Origin: CAVPCZ01 sp963779225
GTDB lineage: Bacteria > Bacteroidota > Ignavibacteria > UBA10030 > UBA6906
Reading direction: 5' to 3'
Assembly (NCBI GenBank): GCA_963779225.1
Contig: CAVZWW010000003.1
Location: 1,178,001 to 1,242,000, forward strand
Length of the DNA stretch: 64,000 nt
A program made the translations under genes and the position numbers. Positions within the stretch are counted from its first letter, which is position 1; each line of letters starts with the position of its first letter. The notes below the pieces were generated by a model. It did not search any database. It was not told the DNA's origin and was given only the letters and a program-made list of their open reading frames with translations. Below are positions 37,160-46,129 of this stretch, piece after piece.

Positions 37160-37429
37160 ATGTACGACTATCCGCGAGACCTGAAGGAAATAGCCGCAAG
37201 TATGAAACGGTGCGAACGATCACTCCGCAAAGAGCTGGACGAATGGGGAGTGATCAATGATGGTTACGGAAAACGATCATGGAAAAATCAATCAGCCGGC
37301 GATTCACCATCCACGAGCTCCCTGAACGCGTTGCTGTCGTTCGGATGGATCCCCGGGACGAGGTGCCCGCATGGGCGTCGACCGGTCTGCTGTCTGCTGT
37401 TGTCCGGACTCCCGAGGAACTCACGATAG
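37160..37429 (+). pseudogene. Truncated gene start overlapping the ACT-domain gene
   Basis: With GAGGGG upstream, an ATG at 37160 opens a frame whose first ~39 residues look genuine (MYDYPRDLKEIAASMKRCE, ending DEWGVINDGYGKR). After that the frame turns into nonsense that overlaps the ACT-domain gene in another phase. This reads as the 5' end of a deleted gene left in front of the ACT gene. A short real peptide is possible but less likely. Confidence 0.4.
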
Positions 37430-37677
37430 TTTGCAGTCAGACCGTGGTCCCCGGGAATCTCCGATCCGAGCTGGACTGGCTTGCCTTCAAACTTGAGGGG
37501 CCATTCCCATTGTCTTCGACGGGTATACTTGCCTCGGTTCTCGGTCCTCTGGCATCCGGGTCGGTACCGGTCTTCGTGGTGTCCACGTTTGATACCGACT
37601 ACATTCTTGTGAAGGCCGATCAGGCGCAACGCGCCAGGGAGACTTTCAGGGCTGAGGGGCACAAGGTCTCCATGTAA
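37279..37677 (+). CDS. ACT-domain (CASTOR/ACT_7-like) small protein
   Basis: 132 residues. The tandem small-ligand-binding ACT pattern is visible: AWASTGLLSAVVRTPEELTIVCSQ, LAFKLEGPFPLSSTGILASVLGPLA and VFVVSTFDTDYILVKADQA. These match bacterial ACT_7 proteins related to eukaryotic arginine sensors of the CASTOR type. It probably binds an amino acid; the effect is unknown. The ribosome binding site is weak, and translation may depend on the upstream truncated frame. Confidence 0.82.
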   Translation: MEKSISRRFTIHELPERVAVVRMDPRDEVPAWASTGLLSAVVRTPEELTIVCSQTVVPGNLRSELDWLAFKLEGPFPLSSTGILASVLGPLASGSVPVFVVSTFDTDYILVKADQAQRARETFRAEGHKVSM

Positions 37678-37721
37678 GAGACCGTGACGAGATCCATAAT
37701 GGCGTTTGACCGGCACAGGTT

Positions 37722-37737
37722 GTCCGGTGTACCGGAC
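37722..37737. repeat. Short perfect hairpin between ACT and VOC genes
   Basis: GTCCGGT and ACCGGAC flank two bases (GT), giving a stem of six to seven pairs 45 bases past the ACT gene. No T-run follows. It may be a weak terminator or RNA-processing site. Confidence 0.3.
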
Positions 37738-37820
37738 GGAACGCGAACATCAGATGTCTCGTGGCTCGAATCTCCGGCAATATCTTCGCTAGACGCGCCG
37801 GCGTCTCTGATCCGGACACC

Positions 37821-38264
37821 ATGCTCGAGAAGGCCGCAGTACCGTTCTTCATCACCCCCCAATCAACGGAGGTCGACTTGACCGGAAAAAGGCAGGACCA
37901 CGAACAGCCCTTCGCCATTTCACGGCGAGGGTGGAGGTATCATCATCTCGGAATCCCCACATCGAATCCCCATCCCGGTGAGCGGTATCTCGAACACTTG
38001 AAGATGTTTGTGCGCGGATTCGACACGAGTCCCTATGGCATTGAGTGGATGCGCTTCGAGCCAGAATGCCAGGTGCATCCGCTCGTCCGTACGCTTCCCC
38101 ATATTGCCTTCGAGGTGGACGACCTCGAAGAAGCGCTCAGGGGATGCACCATGCTGGGGAGTATCAGCTCGCCGTCAGAAGGAGTACGGGCCACGATGAT
38201 CGTTGACAATGGTGCCCCGATTGAGTTGATTGAATTCTCCGGGGCACAGGAAGGAACGCAGTGA
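37821..38264 (+). CDS. VOC-superfamily (glyoxalase-like) protein
   Basis: 147 residues from the ATG at 37821; a GTG at 37761 would add 20 residues with no family character. WRYHHLGIPTSNPHPGERYLE and VRTLPHIAFEVDDLEEALRG, then DNGAPIELIEFSG, follow one family of small vicinal-oxygen-chelate proteins. Metal ligands would be the His of HHLGIP, the His of PHIAFEV and the Glu of PIELIEF. The reaction is unknown. Its stop overlaps a decayed frame (GTGA). Confidence 0.72.
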   Translation: MLEKAAVPFFITPQSTEVDLTGKRQDHEQPFAISRRGWRYHHLGIPTSNPHPGERYLEHLKMFVRGFDTSPYGIEWMRFEPECQVHPLVRTLPHIAFEVDDLEEALRGCTMLGSISSPSEGVRATMIVDNGAPIELIEFSGAQEGTQ

Positions 38265-38433
38265 AGATTGTCGTCACCGGTGGAATTCTCCTAACAGCAA
38301 ACGGCGGCAACCCTTGGGAGTACCATCTTCGAAAAGAGACGCGGACCCGATTGTCGATCTGTGCTTTTTCGACGAGTCGCATGGTTGGGCTCTGACATTC
38401 AGGGGGAATGTCTATCGACATCAGGCGTTCTAG
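38261..38433 (+). pseudogene. Frameshifted remnant of a Ycf48/BNR-repeat protein
   Basis: Two frames together spell a beta-propeller repeat: ILLTANGGNPWEYHL in the frame of the GTG at 38261, then DPIVDLCFFDESHGWALTF and RGNVYRH in another frame ending at 38433. This matches the Ycf48-like pattern (T-NGG--W, then FxDxxHGWA---G-IY). A frameshift and missing flanks indicate a dead fragment. Confidence 0.5.
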
Positions 38434-38536
38434 ATACGTGGAGTTCTCCCTTGTCGATCCTTCCACGGCCCCGGGATACGGGAACGCCGGTGTGAGAACG
38501 CCAACCCTTGAGCTCCACCAACCCGGAGAAGAATCG

Positions 38537-39265
38537 ATGGGGTCCACAACCGACATTCTCAATCAACTCAAGGCGAAGGCCGATCCCTCCAATCTCGAGG
38601 GAATGGCCAGGTTTGGCATCACTGTCGAAAAGCGGCTCGGCGTCTCAGTGCCGGAGATGCGTCGGATTGCAAAGGAATCGGGGAAAGATCACAAACTGGC
38701 TGCCACGCTATGGAAAACGGGCATTGCAGAAGCCAGAATTGTGGCTTCCATGGTTGCCGATCCGGATACAATGACCGGTAAGGATATGGACGAATGGGTG
38801 AAAGACTTCAATTCCTGGGATGTCTGTGACCAGGTGTGCATGAACCTGTTTGAAAAGACCCCTCTTGCCGGCCAGAAGGTTATTGAATGGTCGGAACGGG
38901 AAGAAGAATTTGTCAAGCGGGCGGCCTTTGCCCTGCTTGCATGTCTGGCATGGCATGACAAACAGGCGGCGGATCAAAAGTTCATCGGGTTCTTCCCGTT
39001 GATCAAACGCGGCGCCACCGATGAACGCAATTTTGTGAAGAAGGCGGTCAATTGGGCTCTGCGTAATATCGGGAAACGGAATCCACGCCTGAACAAAGCG
39101 GCGATCAAGACGGCCAGAGAGATTCAATGTCTCGACTCGAAATCCGCGCGGTGGATCGCGGCGGATGCCATTCGGGAGCTGGAAAGCGAGGGGACTCAGA
39201 GACGGCTGCGGAAGAAAACGGTGTCCGCGACAGAAGACAGTAACCAGGACAGGCGACGACAATGA
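38537..39265 (+). CDS. AlkD-like DNA alkylation repair protein (HEAT-repeat)
   Basis: 242 residues from the ATG at 38537 (GGAGAAG upstream); the frame is open further but that part lies over a gene remnant. RFGITVEKRLGVSVPEMRRIAK, then the FNSWDVCDQVCMNLF segment and ERNFVKKAVNWALRNIGKRN, are the signature of AlkD-family helical-repeat glycosylases that excise 3- and 7-alkylpurines. The C-terminal ~30 residues are basic. The stop overlaps the next start by four bases. Confidence 0.87.
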   Translation: MGSTTDILNQLKAKADPSNLEGMARFGITVEKRLGVSVPEMRRIAKESGKDHKLAATLWKTGIAEARIVASMVADPDTMTGKDMDEWVKDFNSWDVCDQVCMNLFEKTPLAGQKVIEWSEREEEFVKRAAFALLACLAWHDKQAADQKFIGFFPLIKRGATDERNFVKKAVNWALRNIGKRNPRLNKAAIKTAREIQCLDSKSARWIAADAIRELESEGTQRRLRKKTVSATEDSNQDRRRQ

Positions 39266-39825
39266 AGACACTCCAGCTCATGATGCTCTTCGCAGTGACG
39301 GCAACAGCATTGCTCGCCCAACCCCGCGAGGGAAGGAGCCATGAATTGAGCCTTTCGGGAGGTTACCAGAACTACTCCAGTGGGAGCAGCTCGGGAAGCT
39401 CAGGCGCATTCCTCATCAGCCCCCGATTCGGATTCTACGTGGTGCAGGGATTCGAGATCGAACCCGAAATCCTTCTCATGCTCTCTTCAGGATCAGATCC
39501 GGTGTATGTACTCAATGGTAACCTCAGCTACAATTTTCTCTCGGCGGGGAAGACCATACCGTTCATACTCGCCGGATACGGACTGGCAAACACGGTTCCG
39601 TTCTTCGGTGTGCCCCTCCTGAGAACGGATTTTGCGGTCGGCGTTTTGAATCTGGGGGCCGGCATCAAGGCCTTTGTGAAGGAAGATATCGCCGTGCGCG
39701 TCGAGTATAGATACCAGACGTTCAGCGGTGAGGGCGAAACGACCATCTCTTCCACGTACTCGTTTACACATAAGGTGGACATCAGAATGCACACCGTACA
39801 GTTCGGGATCAGTATCCTGCTCTGA
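39262..39825 (+). CDS. Small outer-membrane beta-barrel protein
   Basis: 187 residues with a signal peptide (TLQLMMLFAVTATALLAQ). Alternating strands follow (SHELSLSGGYQNYSS, GAFLISPRFGFYVVQGFEIEPE, VDIRMHTVQFGISILL), ending in a hydrophobic C-terminal strand as in eight-stranded OmpA/OmpW-type barrels. A low-complexity Ser/Gly loop occurs near residues 39-48. It is coupled to the AlkD-like gene by an ATGA overlap, although no functional link is evident. Confidence 0.8.
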   Translation: MKTLQLMMLFAVTATALLAQPREGRSHELSLSGGYQNYSSGSSSGSSGAFLISPRFGFYVVQGFEIEPEILLMLSSGSDPVYVLNGNLSYNFLSAGKTIPFILAGYGLANTVPFFGVPLLRTDFAVGVLNLGAGIKAFVKEDIAVRVEYRYQTFSGEGETTISSTYSFTHKVDIRMHTVQFGISILL

Positions 39826-39985
39826 GGTGCGCTGCCGGAAAGAGTCACGGGAGCAGAGTCAAAACAAAGCTCCCGCAAGGTACGGGCAGTGCCGGGAGCC
39901 TCCGGTTGGGCTGTGGCACCTGGCGCTCCGTCCGCGAGGCCACCATCCACCAGCCGCTGTTTATCGTTATACATATGGAGCAGCC

Positions 39986-42046
39986 GTGAAACATATCATT
40001 TGTCTCATCGTCGCGTCGCTTGCAGGCTTGACAGGAGCACCGGGACAGGACACATCCTTCCAGGGGAAGTGGAAATTGATCAAAGAAATGAGCTCCAGCC
40101 TTGACTACTTTCAGTATATGACCGTTGAGTTTACGTTGAAGCGGGGTGAAGTGGCCGTAGTGAAGGAGTTCGGGCCGAAAAGGAAAGCCGTTGAAACGAT
40201 GGTTCTGCCGGCTAACGGCACAAAGAAATCTGTGACTGTAACGGACAGGACGTTTATGTCCAATCTCTATATGGGCTTGAAGATCCCCTCCCGTGCAACA
40301 AAGGAAGTCACGGCAACCTGGGTGAACGGGAATGTCCTGATGATTCATGAAGAGTACAGCATCGGAGGATCCCAGGGCAATACGCCGATCGCGGTGGACA
40401 ATACGTTCGAACTTTCTTCTGACAGGAGTCTTCTCACGTACACCGTGCAGCGGAGCAGCAGAAAGGCCGGTCCGGCATTGACCTATGTGTTTAAGCGGGC
40501 AGACGCGAACAATGCATATGTTTATCAGATGAGTGACGACTGGGATATCCGGTCCGGGCTCGGTGTACAGGCGTGCTTCATCTCCCTGCAGGGCATTGTT
40601 AACGAAGCGAAACCCAACCTCTATTTTGTCTATGGGCCCAAGTATGCTTTCAACTATACGGGGGAATTGTTCAGCTATCTGGAAAAGGACAAACATTTCT
40701 CTTTCACAACGATCAATTCTCTGGAACAGGCTCTCCAGATCTTCAAACAACAGATCAAGGGGTATATTGTCTGGGACAGGAATGTTCGCACCTCGTTGAT
40801 CGTTGCCTACACCCTTGCCGGTCTCGAAAAGGGGATCGTGATCACGGAAGAGTTGATCCCGCTCGCAGAACGCATGGGCCTGAAACAACTCGAGGATTTC
40901 AGAGGCAAATTCTCGGGGAAAACAGACTATGAGATATATACCTGGGCGCATGAGCACTACTGGCAGAGATGCGCAAAGGATCTCATCGTCTGGCTGGGGG
41001 GAGAGCACGGCTCGCTCATGCTTCCCGGAGTGGCCGATTATGGAATGGTGAAGAAAGCCTTCTTCACGGATCTCTCGGCCAGAGAGACCGACACATTGGA
41101 GTATACTCTGACCAGGAAACTGCTCTCTGATATGATCCCTCTCAGTCAGGTCATGGGCTGGCATTCCTATAAGAAGGACCTTGAAGAAGAATGGGTCACC
41201 CTGACTTCGACCTATGCCCTTACCGTCGATGGGTTGCATACCCTGCCCAATACGAGTTTTCTCTACCGGGTTCCACCGACTCCCGGGTTCAAGTTCAGGA
41301 ACAACCATAACGTCCGGCCCGGGACCACATATGTTCCGGAGAAAAAGGTCTATGTCGCGCTGGTGCAGACCGACGGACTCGGTATCGGGGCGTGGGTGAA
41401 GCCGGGGAGAGGGTCCATTCCGTATGCATGGGAAGTGTCAATGAAATTTCAGTACATGTCTCCGGCGATGATGGAGTATTTCTATTCACAGTCCACGCCG
41501 AACGACTATTTTATCGGGTGTCTCTCGGGTTCTTCCTACATGTATCCAAAGGCGTTCCCCCGGAAATGGCTTCCGAAGGAGATTGAGAAAGCGAAAAGCC
41601 TTATGGATTCGCTCGATCTCGAGGTGTTTGAAATTATGGACTATTCGGCGGATAAAACCGAGGCAGGAAACAACGAACTGCCGAAAGAGATTGTTGATGC
41701 GTACTATGCAGGCATGCCGGGCGCCATCGGCTTTCTGAATGGATACTTTGCCTCACATACTTTCGCGGTGAGGGACAAACGCCCGCTTATTTCGTACGAT
41801 TACTACCTCTCCGCTGACAAACCCGAAGCGGAAGCTGCCGCCGACCTCGAGGAACTTGCCACCGTGAATGGTGGCAGGCCCTATTTCCTGCTTGTTCATG
41901 TCAGAGAAAACAGTGATGTCGCGAGAGTGAAGTCGATCTGTGATAAACTGGGGTCTGAATTCGAAGTGGTGCCCCTGGATCTGTTTCTGAAACTGGCGGG
42001 AGAGAAACCAACATTCAGGGAGAAGTATCTTGAAAGCGACAGGTAG
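39986..42046 (+). CDS. Secreted GxGYxYP-domain putative glycoside hydrolase
   Basis: 686 residues from a GTG at 39986, chosen because GGAG lies five bases upstream and a signal peptide starts there (KHIICLIVASLAGLTGAPGQ). About 150 N-terminal residues form a lipocalin-like beta domain (FQGKWKLIKEM, NTFELSSDRSLLTYTV). The rest is the GxGYxYP region, with the motif seen as GCLSGSSYMYP and preceded by VYVALVQTDGLGIGAW. Family members are predicted sugar hydrolases of unknown activity. It stands 36 bases before the LolA-like gene and may belong to that operon. Confidence 0.78.
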   Translation: MKHIICLIVASLAGLTGAPGQDTSFQGKWKLIKEMSSSLDYFQYMTVEFTLKRGEVAVVKEFGPKRKAVETMVLPANGTKKSVTVTDRTFMSNLYMGLKIPSRATKEVTATWVNGNVLMIHEEYSIGGSQGNTPIAVDNTFELSSDRSLLTYTVQRSSRKAGPALTYVFKRADANNAYVYQMSDDWDIRSGLGVQACFISLQGIVNEAKPNLYFVYGPKYAFNYTGELFSYLEKDKHFSFTTINSLEQALQIFKQQIKGYIVWDRNVRTSLIVAYTLAGLEKGIVITEELIPLAERMGLKQLEDFRGKFSGKTDYEIYTWAHEHYWQRCAKDLIVWLGGEHGSLMLPGVADYGMVKKAFFTDLSARETDTLEYTLTRKLLSDMIPLSQVMGWHSYKKDLEEEWVTLTSTYALTVDGLHTLPNTSFLYRVPPTPGFKFRNNHNVRPGTTYVPEKKVYVALVQTDGLGIGAWVKPGRGSIPYAWEVSMKFQYMSPAMMEYFYSQSTPNDYFIGCLSGSSYMYPKAFPRKWLPKEIEKAKSLMDSLDLEVFEIMDYSADKTEAGNNELPKEIVDAYYAGMPGAIGFLNGYFASHTFAVRDKRPLISYDYYLSADKPEAEAAADLEELATVNGGRPYFLLVHVRENSDVARVKSICDKLGSEFEVVPLDLFLKLAGEKPTFREKYLESDR

Positions 42047-42081
42047 CCGTTCCGCCATCCACAGATCCTGAAGGACGATCC

Positions 42082-42846
42082 ATGAACATCCTGCATGTAT
42101 TCATGACGGCCGGATTCATCGCACTGCTGCCGGGGGTGGAAACGGCGTCTGCGAGAGATCTGACCGCCACAGACGTCATCCGTATGTCGGACAGCACGAT
42201 GCGAGGGACCTCCAGCTACGCCGAGATCACCATGTCCATCGTAAAACCCGAATGGTCACGCGATATGTCCCTGAAGGCCTGGAGTCTCGGTGACGACTAT
42301 GGACTTATCCTGGTCACAGCGCCCTCTCGCGATCGGGGAACCGTGACGCTCAAGCGGAATGCAGAGGTATGGAACTGGCTTCCCGGCATTGAACGCGTGA
42401 TAAAGATTCCACCGTCGATGATGCTTCAGTCGTGGCTCGGCTCGGACTTCACGAATGACGACCTGGTCAAAGAGTCGTCCATCGTCGACGACTATGTGCA
42501 CACCTTTGCCGCTGATACTGTCATCGACGGGAACCCCTGCTTTCGCATCGTGATGGTTCCCCGCGAGAATGCAGCTGTCGTCTGGGGGAAGGTTGTCGTC
42601 ACTATTACCAAAGACCATTTGTTGCAGGTCCGGAGTGCGATGTACGATGAGGACGGTGTACTGACGAAAATCCTTATTGCGGACCGGATCAAACGCATGG
42701 GTGGCCGGATGGTTCCCGCACGCATGGTGATGGAGCCCGCCGGCAAGCAAAATCAGCGGACAATCATGGAGTATACAGATCTGCAATTCGATGTCCCCTT
42801 GCAGGAATCATTCTTCTCCCTGCAGAACATGCAACGCGTTCGATAA
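42082..42846 (+). CDS. LolA-like outer-membrane lipoprotein-sorting protein (COG2834 type)
   Basis: 254 residues with a signal peptide (VFMTAGFIALLPGVETASA). The pattern TMRGTSSYAEITMSI, LKRNAEVWNWLPGIERVIKIPP and QSWLGSDFTNDDL is that of the LolA-like periplasmic fold associated with ABC/RND membrane partners. An AGGAC site lies seven bases upstream. It is followed within 15 bases each by two FtsX-type permeases and then an ATPase, so it probably carries a lipid or lipoprotein between membranes for that transporter. Confidence 0.86.
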   Translation: MNILHVFMTAGFIALLPGVETASARDLTATDVIRMSDSTMRGTSSYAEITMSIVKPEWSRDMSLKAWSLGDDYGLILVTAPSRDRGTVTLKRNAEVWNWLPGIERVIKIPPSMMLQSWLGSDFTNDDLVKESSIVDDYVHTFAADTVIDGNPCFRIVMVPRENAAVVWGKVVVTITKDHLLQVRSAMYDEDGVLTKILIADRIKRMGGRMVPARMVMEPAGKQNQRTIMEYTDLQFDVPLQESFFSLQNMQRVR

Positions 42847-42857
42847 CCGAGGATTGT

Positions 42858-44075
42858 ATGCTCTACCTGCACCTGGCCTGGCGAAATCTGTGGCGGAACA
42901 AACGGCGGACCATCATTTCGGTCGGGTCAATAGTCTTTGCCGTGATCTTTGCCTTGATTACGCGGTCCATGCAGCTTGGCTCCTATACCTACATGATCCG
43001 AAATGTAGTGCGCCTTTCCACCGGGTACATGCAGGTGCATGCCAGAACGTTCTGGGAAAAGCAGTCCATTGACCTTGCCTTTGCCGACGGAAAGTCCTTC
43101 AGAACAAGCGTTGCCGACATCCCTCATGTAACCGATCTGATCCCCCGGTTGCAGAGCTTCATGCTGGCGGCCTCCACGAATGCGACCCGCGGGGCGCTGG
43201 TGAGCGGGATTGATCCCCTGGCCGAAGACCGGATGAACGGACTTCGTGACAAACTGGTGGATGGTGCTTACCTTGGCACTGCGGATTCGTCCGTTCTTCT
43301 TGCGGAGGGGCTCGCACGGTATCTCGGACTGGTGACGGGCGATACGGTGGTGCTCTACGGGCAAGGATACCATGGAGTCACCGCGGCGGAGAAGTTCGTG
43401 ATCGGCGGCATTGTCCGCTATCCCCTGCCCGATTTGAACTCCTCGATGATCTATCTTGCGCTTCCCTCCGCACAACGGCTGTTCGGGATGCCCGGCATGA
43501 TCAACTCGCTCAGCATCATGCTTGATCATCCCGACGATCAAGAAGCCGCTCTCGCGGCCGTACGGGCAACCCTGGGAGATGCGTTCGAAGTGATGAGCTG
43601 GCAGGAAATGATGCCCGAGGTGGTCCAGGGCATCGAAGTGGACAATGCAGGCGGCGTCATCATGATTCTCATTCTGTATATCATCATCGGATTCGGCATC
43701 TTCGGGACCATCATGATGATGACGCTCGAGCGGCGGCGGGAGTTCGGAGTCCTTATTGCCGTGGGCATGAAGCGGTTCCGCCTGGGGCTCATGGCTCTGG
43801 TGGAATCGGTGATGCTCTCCCTTCTCGGTGTGTTCTGGGGAACCATCATCAGCGTACCGCTTCTGACATACGCCTCATATAATCCGATCAGGCTCAGCGG
43901 AGAGGCGGCACAGGCCATGGAGCAGTTCGGATTCGAACCTATTCTCCCGTTTTCGCTGGCGCCGTCCCTATTCGTGTCACAGGTCGCTGTCATCCTCGTC
44001 ATTGCGCTGGTCTGCACCGCCTATCCCGTCCTGGTGATCCGGCGTCTCGAACCAGTCTCGGCCATGCATACATAG
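42858..44075 (+). CDS. FtsX/MacB-type ABC transporter permease (first)
   Basis: 405 residues. One N-terminal helix (TIISVGSIVFAVIFALI), a large periplasmic domain of about 230 residues, and three C-terminal helices ending VSQVAVILVIALVCTAYPVLVI are the LolC/LolE/MacB topology. RNKRRTIIS and the late ERRREFGVLIAVGMKR loop are typical. GAGG precedes the ATG. It pairs with the next permease as an unequal dimer, like LolC/LolE. Confidence 0.9.
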   Translation: MLYLHLAWRNLWRNKRRTIISVGSIVFAVIFALITRSMQLGSYTYMIRNVVRLSTGYMQVHARTFWEKQSIDLAFADGKSFRTSVADIPHVTDLIPRLQSFMLAASTNATRGALVSGIDPLAEDRMNGLRDKLVDGAYLGTADSSVLLAEGLARYLGLVTGDTVVLYGQGYHGVTAAEKFVIGGIVRYPLPDLNSSMIYLALPSAQRLFGMPGMINSLSIMLDHPDDQEAALAAVRATLGDAFEVMSWQEMMPEVVQGIEVDNAGGVIMILILYIIIGFGIFGTIMMMTLERRREFGVLIAVGMKRFRLGLMALVESVMLSLLGVFWGTIISVPLLTYASYNPIRLSGEAAQAMEQFGFEPILPFSLAPSLFVSQVAVILVIALVCTAYPVLVIRRLEPVSAMHT

Positions 44076-44089
44076 GAGTGGGTTAGAGT

Positions 44090-45304
44090 ATGATGCTGCA
44101 TATCGCCTGGCGTAACATCCTCCGGAACAAACGGCGTAGTGCCATCATTATTGCCGCCATTATGTTCGGACTGTGGGGCGGTCTCGTTTCATCCGGCGTC
44201 TCGTTCGGGTTCAGCTATGACACTGTTTCATCCGCCCTCGAGACGCGTCTCTCCCACATTCAGATTCATACCTCCTCCTTCCGGGAGAGCCGGAATATCC
44301 GGGATACTCTGGAAGGAGGAATGGGAATCGTTTCAAGAGCGGCGGCCATCCCCGGTGCCCTGGCGGCTGCCGGCCGCATCGTGGTCGATGGGATGGCTTC
44401 GAGTGCAGAAACGGCAGTCGGCGTATCGGTGTACGGCATCGATGCTGATGCGGAAGCCCGCGTATCGTCCATCCCGCAGCATATGATTGAGGGGACATAT
44501 GCACCCGGGAGCCGCCGCAACGCCGTCGTCCTGGGCGGCGAACTGGCGACAAAGCTCGGGGCTCGACTGCGGTCAAAAATTGTTCTGACCATGCAGGATG
44601 TCCACGGGACCATCGTGGGCGGCAGCTACCGTGTGGTCGGGATTTTCCGGACAGATTCAAAACCGTTTGATGAAGTGTCGGTGTTCGTGGATCGGCGCGA
44701 ACTCTCCGGACTCCTGGGCATGGGTGATGGGCTCCATGAAGTGGCGATTCTTGTACACGACCTTTCAGAGGTGGATACCGTTGCCGCCGCTGCCGGGACG
44801 GTTTTCCCCGATCTCCGCGTCGAAACGTGGAAACAGCTGGCACCGGAACTCCAGTGGATCTATGCATACACGGATGTGTATCTGGAGATCTTTCTCGGTA
44901 TCATCGTGCTCGCGCTGCTGTTTGGCATCACGAATACGATGCTGATGTCGGTCCTTGACCGGGTCCGGGAATTCGGCGTATTGACGGCGATCGGCATGCG
45001 GGGGAGAAGAATCTTCGTGATGATTATGCTTGAATCCGTGGTCCTCTCATTCTTCGGTGCGGTGTTAGGGATGGCCGCCGGATGGGGCAGCGTCGCCGCG
45101 CTGCAAAGAACCGGCATCAACCTTACGGCCTTTGCCGACGGACTCCGACAGTGGGGCTACAGCGAGATCAGCTATCCGATTGTTCCGGAATACATCTACA
45201 TCGAGGTGTTTGTCGCCGTGCTCGTCGCAGCCGTGCTCGGCGCGGTCTATCCGGCGTGGAAGGCGATTCGGCTGGATGCCGCACGGGCGATCCGAACATT
45301 CTGA
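44090..45304 (+). CDS. FtsX/MacB-type ABC transporter permease (second)
   Basis: 404 residues with the same four-helix topology as the preceding permease (RNKRRSAIIIAAIMFGLWGG at the start, VREFGVLTAIGMRGRR late). The two share motifs but differ across the periplasmic domain, as expected for a heterodimer. AGGAG lies upstream. It ends 31 bases before the ATPase start. Together with the LolA-like gene it suggests mechanotransmission-type extraction of a lipid-linked substrate. Confidence 0.9.
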   Translation: MMLHIAWRNILRNKRRSAIIIAAIMFGLWGGLVSSGVSFGFSYDTVSSALETRLSHIQIHTSSFRESRNIRDTLEGGMGIVSRAAAIPGALAAAGRIVVDGMASSAETAVGVSVYGIDADAEARVSSIPQHMIEGTYAPGSRRNAVVLGGELATKLGARLRSKIVLTMQDVHGTIVGGSYRVVGIFRTDSKPFDEVSVFVDRRELSGLLGMGDGLHEVAILVHDLSEVDTVAAAAGTVFPDLRVETWKQLAPELQWIYAYTDVYLEIFLGIIVLALLFGITNTMLMSVLDRVREFGVLTAIGMRGRRIFVMIMLESVVLSFFGAVLGMAAGWGSVAALQRTGINLTAFADGLRQWGYSEISYPIVPEYIYIEVFVAVLVAAVLGAVYPAWKAIRLDAARAIRTF

Positions 45305-45335
45305 CACTTGTGCAGGGAGTCTGAAAGAACGTCCT

Positions 45336-46034
45336 ATGGCAATTATTGAGCTTCGCAATGTGCACAAAATCTACGACCACTCGGCTGTTCCGGTGCACGC
45401 CCTGACCGACGTCACGCTTGACATCCAGCCGGGGGAATTCACGGCGGTTGTGGGCCCTTCAGGTTCGGGCAAGACGACACTGCTCAATCTCATCGGTGGT
45501 CTCGATGCTCCTTCCCAGGGAACGGTCCGCCTGGACGGCATCGACATCTCCGCACTGAAGCGGGGGGCTATGGTGGATTTTCGTCTGCAGCATATCGGCT
45601 TCGTGTTTCAGGCGTACAATCTGATCCCCGTCCTTACCGCCGAGGAAAACATCGAATTCATCATGCTGCTCCAGGGACAGACAAAGGAGGAACGCCGCCG
45701 CGTGGTCGGGGAGCTTCTGGCAGCCGTCGGCTTGACGGACAAGCGCACCAGCAGGGTCTCTGAACTGTCAGGCGGACAACAGCAGCGCGTGGCCGTGGCG
45801 CGCGCACTCGCTTCACGGCCTGCCTTCGTTCTGGCCGACGAGCCAACGGCCAACCTGGATTCCGATTCCGCCGCCACCCTCCTGCAAATCATGGAACACC
45901 TGAACCATGAACGGGATATGACCTTCGTATTTTCCACCCACGATCCCCGGGTGGTCCAGAGGGCACACCGCGTCATCCGACTCGTTGACGGACGGGTAAC
46001 AGAGGATATGCAGCAGCCGCATTCGCCTCGTTGA
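45336..46034 (+). CDS. LolD/MacB-type ABC transporter ATPase
   Basis: 232 residues from the ATG at 45336. Walker A is GPSGSGKTT (40-48), Q-loop FQAYNL, signature LSGGQQQ (144-150), Walker B LADEPT, and the switch His in STHD. This matches the MacB/LolD group that energises FtsX-type permeases, here the two genes upstream. The last ~17 codons and the following 78 bases contain a tandemly repeated stretch that re-encodes this C-terminus in other frames. Confidence 0.93.
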   Translation: MAIIELRNVHKIYDHSAVPVHALTDVTLDIQPGEFTAVVGPSGSGKTTLLNLIGGLDAPSQGTVRLDGIDISALKRGAMVDFRLQHIGFVFQAYNLIPVLTAEENIEFIMLLQGQTKEERRRVVGELLAAVGLTDKRTSRVSELSGGQQQRVAVARALASRPAFVLADEPTANLDSDSAATLLQIMEHLNHERDMTFVFSTHDPRVVQRAHRVIRLVDGRVTEDMQQPHSPR

Positions 46035-46111
46035 CAAACGCATGCGCGAAAGCATCCGGCAGCCGCATCGGTCTCGTTGACGAACGCGTATCCGATGATA
46101 TTCAGCAGTCA
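45974..46111. repeat. Three degenerate 46-bp tandem copies of the ATPase gene end
   Basis: Units at 45974-46019, 46020-46065 and 46066-46111 share CTCGTTGAC plus the following ACG and an AGCAG/GGCAG end. Because 46 is not a multiple of three, each copy is in a different frame. Yet each can be read as a similar peptide: IRLVDGRVTEDMQQPHSPR, IRLVDKRMRESIRQPHRSR and IGLVDERVSDDIQQSHSR. Confidence 0.75.
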
Positions 46112-46129
46112 CATTCTCGAACCGAACAT

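Noticed and set aside
39845..41308. 487-codon minus-strand frame
   Set aside because: It is antisense to the GxGYxYP gene and has no recognisable motif or ribosome binding site.
46031..46129. TTG start extending the beta-barrel protein upstream
   Set aside because: The extra residues are a duplicated copy of the ATPase tail and precede the signal peptide, so the GTG at 46130 is preferred.
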